From positions 1 to 64,000 of the forward strand of contig JACJYS010000003.1 in NCBI GenBank assembly GCA_020635995.1: a DNA stretch of 64,000 bases, read 5' to 3'. Source of the DNA: Chitinophagales bacterium (GTDB lineage Bacteria > Bacteroidota > Bacteroidia > Chitinophagales > UBA8649). Below the pieces are notes generated by a model. The model worked only from the letters and a program-made list of their open reading frames with translations. It searched no databases and had not been told where the DNA came from. Positions 17,032 through 25,927 of the stretch are shown piece after piece (within the stretch, counting starts at the first letter, position 1; each line of letters starts with the position of its first letter). The position numbers and the translations under genes are program-made.

Positions 17032-17334
17032 TTAGCCGTAGATATTTTGCTTTTCTTTGTACTTTTTTATCTGTCTTCTCAGCGATTCTGCTGCTAAATC
17101 AACAGCGGCTTCAAATGTCTTAGCTGTTTCGGAAGCAAATAATGTTACTCCCGGTACATTCAATTTTATTTCTGTGGTTTTATCTTTAACTTTTTGATGG
17201 TTTTCCATTTTAAAATACACATCTGCATCTATTATTTTATCGTAAAATGTTTCAAGTTTACTTAATTTTTTAGCTGTGAAATCTTCTAACTGTTCTGAAA
17301 TTGAAAATCCTGACGGGTTAAATTGAATGTTCAT
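17032..17334 (-). CDS. hpf: ribosome hibernation promoting factor, short form
   Basis: HPF/RaiA-family protein of 100 residues. It binds the decoding centre of the 30S subunit and helps form inactive ribosomes in stationary phase. The beta-alpha-beta-beta-beta-alpha pattern is clear, with ASETAKTFEAAVDLAAESL in the second helix. It lacks the C-terminal dimerisation domain of long HPF. It follows the xerC-like gene by 18 nt. Confidence 0.92.
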   Translation of the reverse strand: MNIQFNPSGFSISEQLEDFTAKKLSKLETFYDKIIDADVYFKMENHQKVKDKTTEIKLNVPGVTLFASETAKTFEAAVDLAAESLRRQIKKYKEKQNIYG

Positions 17335-17352
17335 ATATATCTGTTTTTTGTT

Positions 17353-18228
17353 TTATGATTTTGGATGGGCTTGTTTATACACTTCTTTTAGTCTATCTAT
17401 ACTATTGTGTGTATAAACTTGTGTGGCGGCTAAGCTACTGTGCCCTAATAATTCTTTTATAGCATTTAAGTCTGCTCCTTTATTTAATAAATGTGTGGCA
17501 AATGTGTGGCGTAGCACATGAGGACTTTTTACCTCTGATGACCAACATTGTTGCAACAATTTATTAATTACGTCATAAACGCTTTTAGGAGTCATTTGTT
17601 TTCCTTTAGTATTTACTAATAGTGTTTCAAATTTATTTTTTTCAAAATGTAAATTCCTTTCATGAATATAGTGTTTTATTTTTTCTAAAACAAATTCGTG
17701 CACGGGTATTTTACGTTCTTTTTTGCCTTTGCCTAATACTTTAATATTTTTTAAAGAAAAATCTATATCATTGTCTTTCAGGTTTATAAGCTCCATTCGT
17801 CTTATTCCGGTAGCATATAGCAATTCTATAATTAAATTATTTCTTAGTGCAAAAACATCTTCTGCCTGAGGTAAATTATCAAGCAATGTAAGCATCTCTT
17901 TTTGCTCTACAAAATGTGGCGTTCTACTTGGCTTTTTTACTATTGGTAGGTTTTGAGCCGGACTATGTGTTATTATATTCTGTTTTACTAAAAACTTATA
18001 ATAAGATTTAATGGAAGATATTTTTCTATTAACAGTGGCAGGTTCTAACGCCCTATTGAGTTGTGTCATCCACCTTCTTATGTCTTTATTATGTATATCT
18101 GTATCGGCTGTTTTTATTTCTTCTAAATAACTTTGAAACTGCAACAAGTCATTCTTATAAGAAACTAAGGTGTGTTCTGAATATCGCTTTTCAAATTTTA
18201 GGTGTGACAAAAACTTATCAATGTTCAT
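17353..18228 (-). CDS. xerC: tyrosine recombinase, XerC/XerD type
   Basis: Tyrosine recombinase of 291 residues with a SAM-like N-terminal core-binding domain (about 1-85) and a C-terminal catalytic domain. The catalytic set is visible: Arg in ATGIRRMEL, HVLRHTFATHLL (HxxR), LLGHSS and the nucleophile in THNS context (ATQVYTH). It probably acts in chromosome dimer resolution at dif. Its place between rpsU and hpf is the conserved housekeeping one, which argues against a phage integrase. XerC and XerD cannot be separated here. Confidence 0.9.
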   Translation of the reverse strand: MNIDKFLSHLKFEKRYSEHTLVSYKNDLLQFQSYLEEIKTADTDIHNKDIRRWMTQLNRALEPATVNRKISSIKSYYKFLVKQNIITHSPAQNLPIVKKPSRTPHFVEQKEMLTLLDNLPQAEDVFALRNNLIIELLYATGIRRMELINLKDNDIDFSLKNIKVLGKGKKERKIPVHEFVLEKIKHYIHERNLHFEKNKFETLLVNTKGKQMTPKSVYDVINKLLQQCWSSEVKSPHVLRHTFATHLLNKGADLNAIKELLGHSSLAATQVYTHNSIDRLKEVYKQAHPKS

Positions 18229-18261
18229 TAAGTTAAAGTTACGATAGTTTTTGCATTTTTA

Positions 18262-18294
18262 AAAATAAAAAAGGGAATTGATTTAACAATTCCC
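18262..18294 (-). terminator. rpsU terminator
   Basis: An 8-bp stem (GGGAATTG/CAATTCCC) followed on the minus strand by TTTTTTATTTTT, 28 nt after the rpsU stop. It separates rpsU from the recombinase gene. Confidence 0.85.
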
Positions 18295-18321
18295 TATCTT
18301 TTTAAGAAAATTTAGTTTATT

Positions 18322-18519
18322 TTAATCTAAACCGTGTTCTCTTCTAATTTTTGCACTATAAGCTGCTTTGATACGTTGTTCTCTTTTTACAACAGACGGC
18401 TTAGTAAATTGCTGACGCTTTCTTAGTTCTTTAACTATTCCAGCTTTGTCATACTTTTTTTTGTACTTTCTAAGTGCTTTGTCTATTGAATCGCTATCTC
18501 TTGCATCTATAATTAGCAT
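18322..18519 (-). CDS. rpsU: 30S ribosomal protein S21
   Basis: S21, 65 residues, basic, with the family core DSDSIDKALRKYKKKYDKAG and a Lys/Arg-rich tail. It binds near the anti-Shine-Dalgarno region; in Bacteroidota it takes part in hiding the anti-SD together with bS18 and bS6 (established knowledge). It has a clear own promoter and terminator. Confidence 0.97.
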   Translation of the reverse strand: MLIIDARDSDSIDKALRKYKKKYDKAGIVKELRKRQQFTKPSVVKREQRIKAAYSAKIRREHGLD

Positions 18520-18560
18520 AAAACAATACCTCTCTTGTTTTTTTGTTTAAAAATGAGGTG

Positions 18561-18591
18561 CAAATGTAAAGTATTTTTTCTAATTATACAA
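18561..18591 (-). promoter_or_regulatory. rpsU promoter
   Basis: On the minus strand TTG (18589-18591), a 20-bp spacer and TACATTTG (18561-18568) match the Bacteroidota -33/-7 promoter. The predicted start near 18554 gives a 35-nt leader. Confidence 0.75.
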
Positions 18592-18598
18592 ACTCTAC

Positions 18599-21500
18599 TT
18601 AATTTTTAATTACAATAAATTTTTTATCGTTTACTATTAAATAATAAACTCCAGAATCTAAATTAGAAATATCCAATTTACGAGAATTAGTATCTTTTTC
18701 TATATAGCTTATGGTGGTAGAAATATCTCTACCTATGGCATCTATTATTTTTAACATTACAATTTCAGCTTTATTATTTTCTACTGTAATGTAATTTTCG
18801 GCTGGATTTGGATATATATTGGTTAAATTAAAATCACTTGAAGTAATATTAATTGATTCAATTTGAGAATAAGAGTATTTTCCGTCAAAGTCTGTTTGTT
18901 TCATTCTATAATAAGAAATACCTGCATACGGATGATAATCGTGCTCTATATACTCTATTTTTTCTCGCGAGTTTCCTGCTCCTTTCACGGTTAGCACTGT
19001 TTCCCACACTATAGCATCTTTTGAGTGCTCAATGGTAAAATAATCATTGTTAATTTCTGTGGCTGTTGCCCATTTGCACAAAACAGTATTGTCATTTTCT
19101 AAAACTGCATTAAAAGATAGGAGTTCTATTGGCAATAAAAAAGTACAGTTGGCTACTCCGGAATCTAAAGCATAGGTGCTGTATGTAGAGGTATAATTTA
19201 TACTATTTGAATCAGAGCTGGATTTTTGAACAGTATCTGCTAAACCATTACTGCCATAAGGACCGGCTACTACACTATCGGTAGAAATAGTCATATTAGG
19301 TACACTTGCTTCTGCCGCATCGGGGCAACCGTCATTATCGCTATCTCTGTCTAAATAATTGGGTATCCCATCTTTATCAGTATCTACATAGCAAGCTCCA
19401 AATATTAAATAAAAATCATCAAAATCTATTAAAGTACCACTTGTTAATCCATAAAAATAAATACGAACGGTATATGTGGTATTTAATGCCAATTGATAAT
19501 CAGTAATGTCTTCATTTTCTCTGCCTACGTTGCTACCTGCTAAGCCATCGTTTGTTGCTTCATTAAGTGTTGCCAAATCTGTTGAAGTAACAAAATTATC
19601 AGTAGAAATGCTATATGTAACTGAAAAACCTACTTGATTTATTCTATTTAAAAATCCTACATAATCAATAAATGCTCCATAGGCATTACTGTCTGTAGTA
19701 AAGCTAAACTGAATATATTCTCCTATAGTTTTGGCATCTGCCAGCGAAGTGGAGGCTATATTATCTACGTGCATTGATTTAGGAGCGGTTTGCGTTATAG
19801 TTAAACCACTGCTTGTGATTTGCGAAATATCTGTAGCAGGCGTATTTACTATACGAACCATATTGAAATTATTGTCTGCTACTAAAAATGTATTGTTAGA
19901 ATATTGCAACATTGTAACTGGTCCTTGAGATGTAGGTTGTACGCTATCTGGTAAATTAAAATGAGTAGTACAACCTTCTTCTGTGTCAAGTACTCCATCG
20001 TTGTCATCATCAAGATCACAAATATCAGTAATGCCGTCTCCGTCCGTATCAGTGTATGTAGAATAAATGGCTGTACACTTACATTCTTTAGAAAGACTTA
20101 AACTATCTCTACTACTTCCTAAATTTTGACCACCATTGGCAATTAATGGCACACCTACAGAATCTACCCCACCAATTAGCGTATCATTTTCTATATTACT
20201 TGCAGAAAAATTTCCTCCACTCTCTAACGCGTCAGGGCAGCCGTCATTATCGCTATCTGTGTCTAAGTAATCAGGTATTCCGTCACCGTCTGTATCAAGA
20301 GTAAAACACTCTTGACCAACTAAGGCTGCTTGACGAAATTGTAATTGTGTGTTTGAACCTCCACCATTAGCATACATTTCTGTAATTTGTATTTCCATTG
20401 CCCCCACACTATCATAGGTGTTAGTAAAGTTTAGTACTCCATTAAAATTGGTAGGAATATTAGTGAAAGTTTCAGTTCCTAAAATATTACCAGCAGTATC
20501 TTTAAGAATTAAATCAAAAGAATGAATACCGTCTGGAATAGCTGGGCCATAATCATTTATAATGTATATACCATTTACATTAAACAAAGGGGTTACGGTT
20601 TCTACACCTAATACTACTGGAGGATTTATTGCATACGTAACTCCTGTTGCACCAGTAATATACCAACCTGTTTGTGTGGCTAAATTACCATTAAATACTT
20701 GATCTGGCCCAGTTGAAGCGGCTGCTGTAGGATAGGTGCTTTGATTATTATAAGCAGTTGCTATATCATAATATTGCGTACCTATTAAGGTATCAATTTC
20801 ATTACAATAAAAACCTTCATCAACATCTAAAATACCATCATTATCATTATCAAGATCATACAAGTCCGCTACACCATCACCATCCAAATCCGCACAAGCA
20901 TCTTTAGTATTATCAATAGCAAAACCATAATTTAATGTTCCATTATAAGAATTTGTGTCTGTAGATGATTGCAAATCATCTGCAAAACCATTACCTCCGT
21001 ATGGCCCTGCCACTGTATCAACATTTCCTATAACAATATTAACTTCTTTAGCATCATAGCACCCGTCACCATCACTGTCTAAATCTAAATGATTGGGAAT
21101 ACTATCGCCATCCATATCTTCTGAGCATAATGCCTTAGGATATAAACTAGCTGTATATGGCTGTGCTAAATTAAAAATTGCCTCAAAATATCCATTACTA
21201 TAACTTGTGCCAGACGCACCTAACAATCTATAGTATTTATACTTACCGGTGTTTTGTGTTACACTAAAAACATCTATATCCGGAGTAGGATTGGCTAAAT
21301 ATGTTGCTCCTGTATTTAAGTCTGTCCAGTTTATGTCATCATTACTTCCTTGCAATACAATATTAGCATTATTAAAGGCTCCATAAGTAGTAGCATAATC
21401 AAAACTTATATCTGCTAATTCTACTGCTGTCGGAAATTCTACATGATATACTTCTACACCCGTTACTGCCTGAGCATTAGCAAAACGAGTGTTACTTACT

Positions 21501-21784
21501 GCTGTTTCAACACCGTCTATACTCATCTCTATGGTATATGCTGTACTAAACATATTCAAATCTGTACTTACGTTTATCAGGGATATTCTATTTCCCGATG
21601 TAAACTCAGCTTCCGTATAAAAACAACTCGGACTTTCTATTGCATCTACTATTCCATCATTATCATCGTCTATATCAATAGAATTAATAATTCCATCTCC
21701 GTCTAAATCATCACTAAGTCCATATTGAGCATATAACGGAGATGAAATTATATTCAAACCAACTAAAAAATATATTTTTCTCAT
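18599..21784 (-). CDS. T9SS type A protein with thrombospondin type 3 repeats
   Basis: Exported 1061-residue protein. The signal peptide ends at about residue 19 (SSPLYAQ). At least six calcium-binding TSP3-type repeats (such as DLDGDGIINSIDIDDDNDG) lie near residues 24-50, 220-246, 297-323, 497-525, 578-604 and 798-824, separated by beta-sandwich-like segments of 100-170 residues. The C-terminus (about 985-1061, starting IYPNPAENYITVENN) is a type A T9SS sorting domain, so the mature protein should be surface-anchored or released. No catalytic motif was recognised; adhesion or scaffold is an inference. It is transcribed alone. Confidence 0.9.
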   Translation of the reverse strand: MRKIYFLVGLNIISSPLYAQYGLSDDLDGDGIINSIDIDDDNDGIVDAIESPSCFYTEAEFTSGNRISLINVSTDLNMFSTAYTIEMSIDGVETAVSNTRFANAQAVTGVEVYHVEFPTAVELADISFDYATTYGAFNNANIVLQGSNDDINWTDLNTGATYLANPTPDIDVFSVTQNTGKYKYYRLLGASGTSYSNGYFEAIFNLAQPYTASLYPKALCSEDMDGDSIPNHLDLDSDGDGCYDAKEVNIVIGNVDTVAGPYGGNGFADDLQSSTDTNSYNGTLNYGFAIDNTKDACADLDGDGVADLYDLDNDNDGILDVDEGFYCNEIDTLIGTQYYDIATAYNNQSTYPTAAASTGPDQVFNGNLATQTGWYITGATGVTYAINPPVVLGVETVTPLFNVNGIYIINDYGPAIPDGIHSFDLILKDTAGNILGTETFTNIPTNFNGVLNFTNTYDSVGAMEIQITEMYANGGGSNTQLQFRQAALVGQECFTLDTDGDGIPDYLDTDSDNDGCPDALESGGNFSASNIENDTLIGGVDSVGVPLIANGGQNLGSSRDSLSLSKECKCTAIYSTYTDTDGDGITDICDLDDDNDGVLDTEEGCTTHFNLPDSVQPTSQGPVTMLQYSNNTFLVADNNFNMVRIVNTPATDISQITSSGLTITQTAPKSMHVDNIASTSLADAKTIGEYIQFSFTTDSNAYGAFIDYVGFLNRINQVGFSVTYSISTDNFVTSTDLATLNEATNDGLAGSNVGRENEDITDYQLALNTTYTVRIYFYGLTSGTLIDFDDFYLIFGACYVDTDKDGIPNYLDRDSDNDGCPDAAEASVPNMTISTDSVVAGPYGSNGLADTVQKSSSDSNSINYTSTYSTYALDSGVANCTFLLPIELLSFNAVLENDNTVLCKWATATEINNDYFTIEHSKDAIVWETVLTVKGAGNSREKIEYIEHDYHPYAGISYYRMKQTDFDGKYSYSQIESINITSSDFNLTNIYPNPAENYITVENNKAEIVMLKIIDAIGRDISTTISYIEKDTNSRKLDISNLDSGVYYLIVNDKKFIVIKN

Positions 21785-21911
21785 AGATTATTTTTTTACA
21801 TCAATACTTTGTTAAATAATTAAAATATTATTAATGTATTGATTATTATAAACTTTTGAGAAACAAAATTATTTAGGATTTTACAGGGGAAATTTGACTT
21901 ACATCAAAAAA

Positions 21912-22496
21912 TCATACCTTTTTATGTGAGAGCTCTTTTCTTACTCTACTTAAACTTTCTTGAGCAATACCCAAATAAGAAGCTATCATACCTAAAGGAA
22001 CTCGTAATGATAAATCTGGGTATATTTTTATAAATTGAAGATACTTATCTTCCGCATTAAGACTTAATAGAAATAAAATTCGGGTGGTTAAATGTTCAAT
22101 ATGGTTTTGTAAAAGCCTATAATGAAACTTATTGAATGTTGGATATTTCTTATGCAATTTTAAAACTAACTCTTCATCAAAAGAAATAACTTTAGCTTCT
22201 TCAATACTCTCAATATAGTATTTAGACGGGTTTCCTAAAAATACGGCTTCCCTTTCTGCTATCCACCAATTTTCCGGAGCAAACTGAATAACATGCTTTT
22301 TCCCTTCTGTATCAATTGAATATTTAACCAATAAACCTTTCCCTACCCAAAATATATCTTTTAGATAGCCACCTTCTTTAAGTAAAAAAGACCCTTTAGG
22401 TATAATTTGATATTTACATCCATCTATAAATTCCTCTACAAAATCATAATCAACCCCATCAATTTTGCCTAAATATTCTGAAAATTCCTTAAACAT
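21912..22496 (-). CDS. Crp/Fnr family transcriptional regulator
   Basis: A 194-residue regulator with a cyclic-nucleotide-binding-like beta roll (about 15-115) and a short C-terminal helix-turn-helix (about 163-190, LGMIASYLGIAQESLSRVRKE). No iron-sulfur cysteine cluster is seen, so oxygen sensing of the FNR type is unlikely. A -7 element TACATTTG is at 22539-22546, and a palindrome at 22605-22626 may be an operator. Target genes cannot be named from the context. Confidence 0.9.
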   Translation of the reverse strand: MFKEFSEYLGKIDGVDYDFVEEFIDGCKYQIIPKGSFLLKEGGYLKDIFWVGKGLLVKYSIDTEGKKHVIQFAPENWWIAEREAVFLGNPSKYYIESIEEAKVISFDEELVLKLHKKYPTFNKFHYRLLQNHIEHLTTRILFLLSLNAEDKYLQFIKIYPDLSLRVPLGMIASYLGIAQESLSRVRKELSHKKV

Positions 22497-22538
22497 GATT
22501 TATTTTAAAATTAATATTTAATATATATTTACAAGATG

Positions 22539-22546
22539 CAAATGTA
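22539..22546 (-). promoter_or_regulatory. -7 element of the Crp/Fnr gene
   Basis: TACATTTG on the minus strand, giving a start near 22532 and a 36-nt leader. No good TTG is seen at the right distance upstream, consistent with an activator-dependent promoter. Confidence 0.45.
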
Positions 22547-22604
22547 TAGTATTAGTTTCTTATCGTTACTATCTTTTTTGTAACTTTAATCACATTGCAA
22601 ATGA

Positions 22605-22626
22605 TTGATTATCAATTAATAATCAA
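22605..22626. promoter_or_regulatory. palindrome upstream of Crp/Fnr gene, candidate operator
   Basis: TTGATTAT, six bases, ATAATCAA: a perfect 8+6+8 inverted repeat, the geometry of Crp/Fnr-family sites. It lies about 60 bp upstream of the -7 element. The remaining bases of 22497-22755 hold nothing else that I recognise. Confidence 0.35.
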
Positions 22627-22755
22627 TTATACTAATAAATAAAAGGGGGTATATAAAATAAAGAATTAAACTAAACAAAATATGAATAAAGCTACTTTTT
22701 AATAGTACAATCCATTAATACAGTTGAAAAAAGGTATTAGTAAAAAGTACAGGTT

Positions 22756-23898
22756 TTAATCTCTTAACACTTGTCTTGATATAACCAACTTTTGTATTTC
22801 GCTGGTACCTTCGCCTATAACCATAAGGCGTGCATCTCTTAAATATTTTTCGGCAGGATAACCTTTTGTGTAGCCATTGCCTCCCATTATTTGCATGGCA
22901 CGGTTTCCGTTTCTTACCGCTAATTCAGAAGCATAATATTTAGCAAAAGCTCCTTCTTTTGTAATATTTTCTCCTCGGTTTTTCATATCCGCAGCTTGCA
23001 TACATAGTAGCTCCGCTGCTTCATTTTCTGTAGCCATATCTGCCAGCATAAAAGAAATAGCTTGAAAACTTGCTATAGGTTTGCCAAACTGCTCACGCTC
23101 TTTTGCATACGCTACAGAAGCATCATAAGCTCCTTTAGCCACACCTAAAGACAATGCCGCAATAGATATTCTACCTCCGTCCAAAACTTTCATGGCTTGC
23201 TTAAAGCCCTGCCCTTCTGCTCCTATTAAATTTTCTGCGGGAACTCTTACATTATTAAAATGTAACTCGGCAGTTTCGCTGGCACGCACACCCACTTTGT
23301 CGGTTATTTTAACAGCACTTAAACCTTCCATTCCTTTTTCTATAATAAAAGCAGAAATTCCGTTTGAGTCTAATAATTCTCCTGTTCTTACCAAAATAAC
23401 ATAAACATCGGCACTTAAAGCGTGAGTTATCCATGTTTTCATACCATTAATAACCCACTCATTACCTTCTTTTTTAGCTACGCATTTCATACGCATGGCA
23501 TCACTTCCTGTATTAGGTTCTGTTAATCCCCATGCTCCTATATGCTCGCCCGAAGCCAACTTAGGTAAATATTTTTTCTTTTGAGCTTCATTGCCATGCT
23601 GCAAAATATGCCCGGTGCACAAACTATTGTGTGCCGCTACACTTAAGCCAAAACCACCACACACTCTACCTAACTCGGTAAGTGCTGTAACGTACTCTAA
23701 ATAACTCATACCGCTGCCTCCATATTCAGTAGGCACCAAAACGCCCAATAATCCAAGTTCGCCTGCTTTTTTAAGCTTGTCAATAGGAAAATGCTCTGTG
23801 GCGTCCCATTCATTTCTGTATGGCAACACTTCTTTTTTAGCAAAGTCGCGTGTCATATCCTGAATCATTTTTTGGTTTTCGGTAAGGTTAAAATTCAT
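22756..23898 (-). CDS. acyl-CoA dehydrogenase
   Basis: FAD-dependent acyl-CoA dehydrogenase, 380 residues, complete. It has the family motifs WGLTEPNTGSDA (flavin/substrate contact), the arginine-rich FGKPIASFQAISFMLADMA helix, IMGGNGYTKGYPAEKYLRD and the GEGTSEIQKLVISR tail. The family catalytic glutamate would be in the C-terminal GEGTSEI region, as in short-chain dehydrogenases. It removes hydrogens at C2-C3 of an acyl-CoA; chain preference is uncertain, but the neighbouring carboxylase fits branched-chain catabolism. A TATTTTTG element at 23919-23926 lies 21 bp upstream of the ATG. Confidence 0.95.
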   Translation of the reverse strand: MNFNLTENQKMIQDMTRDFAKKEVLPYRNEWDATEHFPIDKLKKAGELGLLGVLVPTEYGGSGMSYLEYVTALTELGRVCGGFGLSVAAHNSLCTGHILQHGNEAQKKKYLPKLASGEHIGAWGLTEPNTGSDAMRMKCVAKKEGNEWVINGMKTWITHALSADVYVILVRTGELLDSNGISAFIIEKGMEGLSAVKITDKVGVRASETAELHFNNVRVPAENLIGAEGQGFKQAMKVLDGGRISIAALSLGVAKGAYDASVAYAKEREQFGKPIASFQAISFMLADMATENEAAELLCMQAADMKNRGENITKEGAFAKYYASELAVRNGNRAMQIMGGNGYTKGYPAEKYLRDARLMVIGEGTSEIQKLVISRQVLRD

Positions 23899-23918
23899 AC
23901 TGTTATTTTTTGAGAGTG

Positions 23919-23926
23919 CAAAAATA
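23919..23926 (-). promoter_or_regulatory. -7 element of the acyl-CoA dehydrogenase gene
   Basis: TATTTTTG on the minus strand, with a predicted start near 23912 and a leader of about 14 nt. No convincing -33 TTG is seen. Confidence 0.4.
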
Positions 23927-23940
23927 CAAAAATTTGGTTT

Positions 23941-23962
23941 TTATACCGCTTAGGAATTTATA
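23941..23962 (+). repeat. dispersed TAATACC-AGGAATTTATA element, copy 1
   Basis: TTATACCGCTTAGGAATTTA followed by TA. Closely similar to 53731-53752 and to the reverse complement of 25992-26009. No coding role is seen. Confidence 0.5.
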
Positions 23963-24083
23963 ATAGTTTTATATCGGCTTCGTCTTATTGTAATAAACAT
24001 ATTTACGCAATGTAAATTAAAATATGCTATAATGCCGTTTTATGATTCCAAATTTATTATCCACCAAAAGGCAATAAAAAAAA

Positions 24084-24177
24084 GGCAAGTTACTCATATC
24101 GCACCGCTACAACCGCCTACCCTTGCTTCGATCAAGACCTGGGGGATTCAGCAGGAGCTGGTCGTATAAGACTTGCC
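24084..24177 (-). ncRNA. ffs: signal recognition particle RNA, small bacterial type
   Basis: About 94 nt. The ends GGCAAGT and ACTTGCC pair, and the minus strand then runs into a tract of nine T, a terminator. The Ffh-binding helix 8 signature is present: CCAGGTC on one side and GAAGCAAGGGTAG on the other, giving the two internal loops. The apical loop reads UUGAUC rather than a GNRA tetraloop. The 5' end is fixed by a promoter 7 nt upstream. Confidence 0.9.
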
Positions 24178-24183
24178 CGAGTG

Positions 24184-24215
24184 CAAATATACAAAATACA
24201 CTTGCCAAGTATCAA
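24184..24215 (-). promoter_or_regulatory. SRP RNA promoter
   Basis: On the minus strand TTG (24213-24215), a 21-bp spacer and TATATTTG (24184-24191). Both elements match the Bacteroidota consensus, and the predicted start coincides with the first base of the RNA. Confidence 0.8.
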
Positions 24216-24295
24216 AATATTAAGCAAGTTTTTTTAGTCTTTATTTTTTTACCGTAATTTGTGGCTTCATATCAAAAACCTAATACTTTAACAAT

Positions 24296-25927
24296 ATGTC
24301 AGATATAGAGTTTAATAAAAATGAAGATAACATGCGACTAATGGTTGCAGATCTTCGCCATAAAAAAGAACAAGCATACTTAGGCGGTGGCAAAAAAAGC
24401 ATAGAAAAACATAAAGCCAAAGGAAAATTAACTGCCAGAGAACGCATAGATTTATTGTTAGACGAGAATGCTCCACAGCTTGAAATAGGTACTTTAGCAG
24501 GCGATGATATGTATAAAGAATATGGTGGTTGCCCATCGGGAGGTGTAGTGGTAAAAATAGGATATGTGCACAGCAAACAATGCATAGTTGTAGCCAATGA
24601 TGCCACAGTTAAAGCAGGTGCATGGTTTCCTATTACCGGAAAGAAAAACCTTAGAGCACAAGAAATAGCTATGGAAAACAAGCTACCTATTATTTATTTA
24701 GTAGATAGTGCCGGAGTTTTTTTACCTGTACAAGATGAAATTTTCCCCGACAAAGAACATTTTGGTCGTATTTTTAGAAATAATGCTAAAATGAGTAGCA
24801 TGGGCATAACTCAAATAGCGGCTGTAATGGGAAGCTGTGTGGCTGGCGGAGCGTATTTGCCTATTATGAGTGATGAATCACTTATAGTAGATAAAACCGG
24901 TTCTATATTTTTAGCAGGAAGTTATTTAGTAAAAGCAGCTATTGGAGAAGATATAGACAACGAAACTTTAGGCGGTGCTACTACTCATACCGAAATTTCT
25001 GGTGTGTGCGATTATAAAATGAAAGACGATAAAGAATGCCTTAAAACCATAAGAGATATTATGGGAAAAATAGGTGATTATGAAAAAGCAGGGTTTAACA
25101 GAGAAAAGCCTGCCGAACCTAAAAAAAATCCGAAAGAAATATACGGTTACATAGCTGAAGAAAACGCTAAACCTTACGATACCTTAGAAATCATAGAAAG
25201 ATTGGTTGACAATTCGGAATTTACGGAATACAAAAAAGGTTATGGCAAAACCATAGTGTGTGGCTACGCCCGAATAGACGGATGGAGTGTAGGTATAGTA
25301 GCCAACCAAAGAAGCATTATTAAAACTAAGAAAGGAGAAATGCAGTTTGGCGGTGTTATATACAGCGATAGTGCCGATAAAGCAGCCCGGTTTATAATGA
25401 ACTGCAACCAAAAGAAAATTCCATTAGTTTTTATGCACGATGTTAGTGGTTTTATGGTAGGTTCTCGTTCTGAGCATGGGGGCATTATTAAAGACGGAGC
25501 TAAAATGGTAAATGCTATGGCAAATAGTGTAGTGCCTAAGTTTAGCATTGTTGTGGGCAATTCTTATGGAGCGGGCAACTATGCTATGTGTGGCAAAGCT
25601 TATGACCCACGCTTAATAGTAGGCTGGCCAAGTGCCAAAATAGCAGTAATGGGCGGAGCTCAAGCTGCCAAAGTTTTACTGCAAATACAAGTAGCTTCTT
25701 TAAAGAAAAAAGGCGAAGAAATAACTAAGGAAAAAGAAGAAGAGCTATTTAATAAAATTAAAAACAAGTACGATAGGACTACCAATCCTTATTATGCTGC
25801 CGCCCGATTATGGATAGATGATATTATAGACCCTTTAGAAACAAGAAAAGTAATAAGCATGGGTATAGAAGCCGCTAATCATGCTCCTATTGAAAAAGAA
25901 TACAGCACAGGAGTTTTGCAAGTTTAG
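24296..25927 (+). CDS. acyl-CoA carboxylase, carboxyltransferase (beta) subunit
   Basis: A 543-residue biotin-dependent carboxyltransferase with N and C crotonase-like halves. The segment KAGAWFPITGKKNLRAQEIA and FPDKEHFGRIFRNNAKMSS resemble methylcrotonyl-CoA carboxylase beta more than propionyl-CoA carboxylase beta. Oxyanion-hole glycines are visible in MGSCVAGGAYLP and VVGNSYGAGNYAM. It transfers CO2 from carboxybiotin to the acyl-CoA; an alpha/biotin subunit must be encoded elsewhere. With the nearby acyl-CoA dehydrogenase it would fit leucine breakdown, an inference. Confidence 0.93.
   Translation: MSDIEFNKNEDNMRLMVADLRHKKEQAYLGGGKKSIEKHKAKGKLTARERIDLLLDENAPQLEIGTLAGDDMYKEYGGCPSGGVVVKIGYVHSKQCIVVANDATVKAGAWFPITGKKNLRAQEIAMENKLPIIYLVDSAGVFLPVQDEIFPDKEHFGRIFRNNAKMSSMGITQIAAVMGSCVAGGAYLPIMSDESLIVDKTGSIFLAGSYLVKAAIGEDIDNETLGGATTHTEISGVCDYKMKDDKECLKTIRDIMGKIGDYEKAGFNREKPAEPKKNPKEIYGYIAEENAKPYDTLEIIERLVDNSEFTEYKKGYGKTIVCGYARIDGWSVGIVANQRSIIKTKKGEMQFGGVIYSDSADKAARFIMNCNQKKIPLVFMHDVSGFMVGSRSEHGGIIKDGAKMVNAMANSVVPKFSIVVGNSYGAGNYAMCGKAYDPRLIVGWPSAKIAVMGGAQAAKVLLQIQVASLKKKGEEITKEKEEELFNKIKNKYDRTTNPYYAAARLWIDDIIDPLETRKVISMGIEAANHAPIEKEYSTGVLQV

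Noticed and set aside
17353..18228. Phage or genomic-island integrase
   Set aside because: The recombinase sits in the conserved rpsU-xerC-hpf order and no element boundaries are seen.
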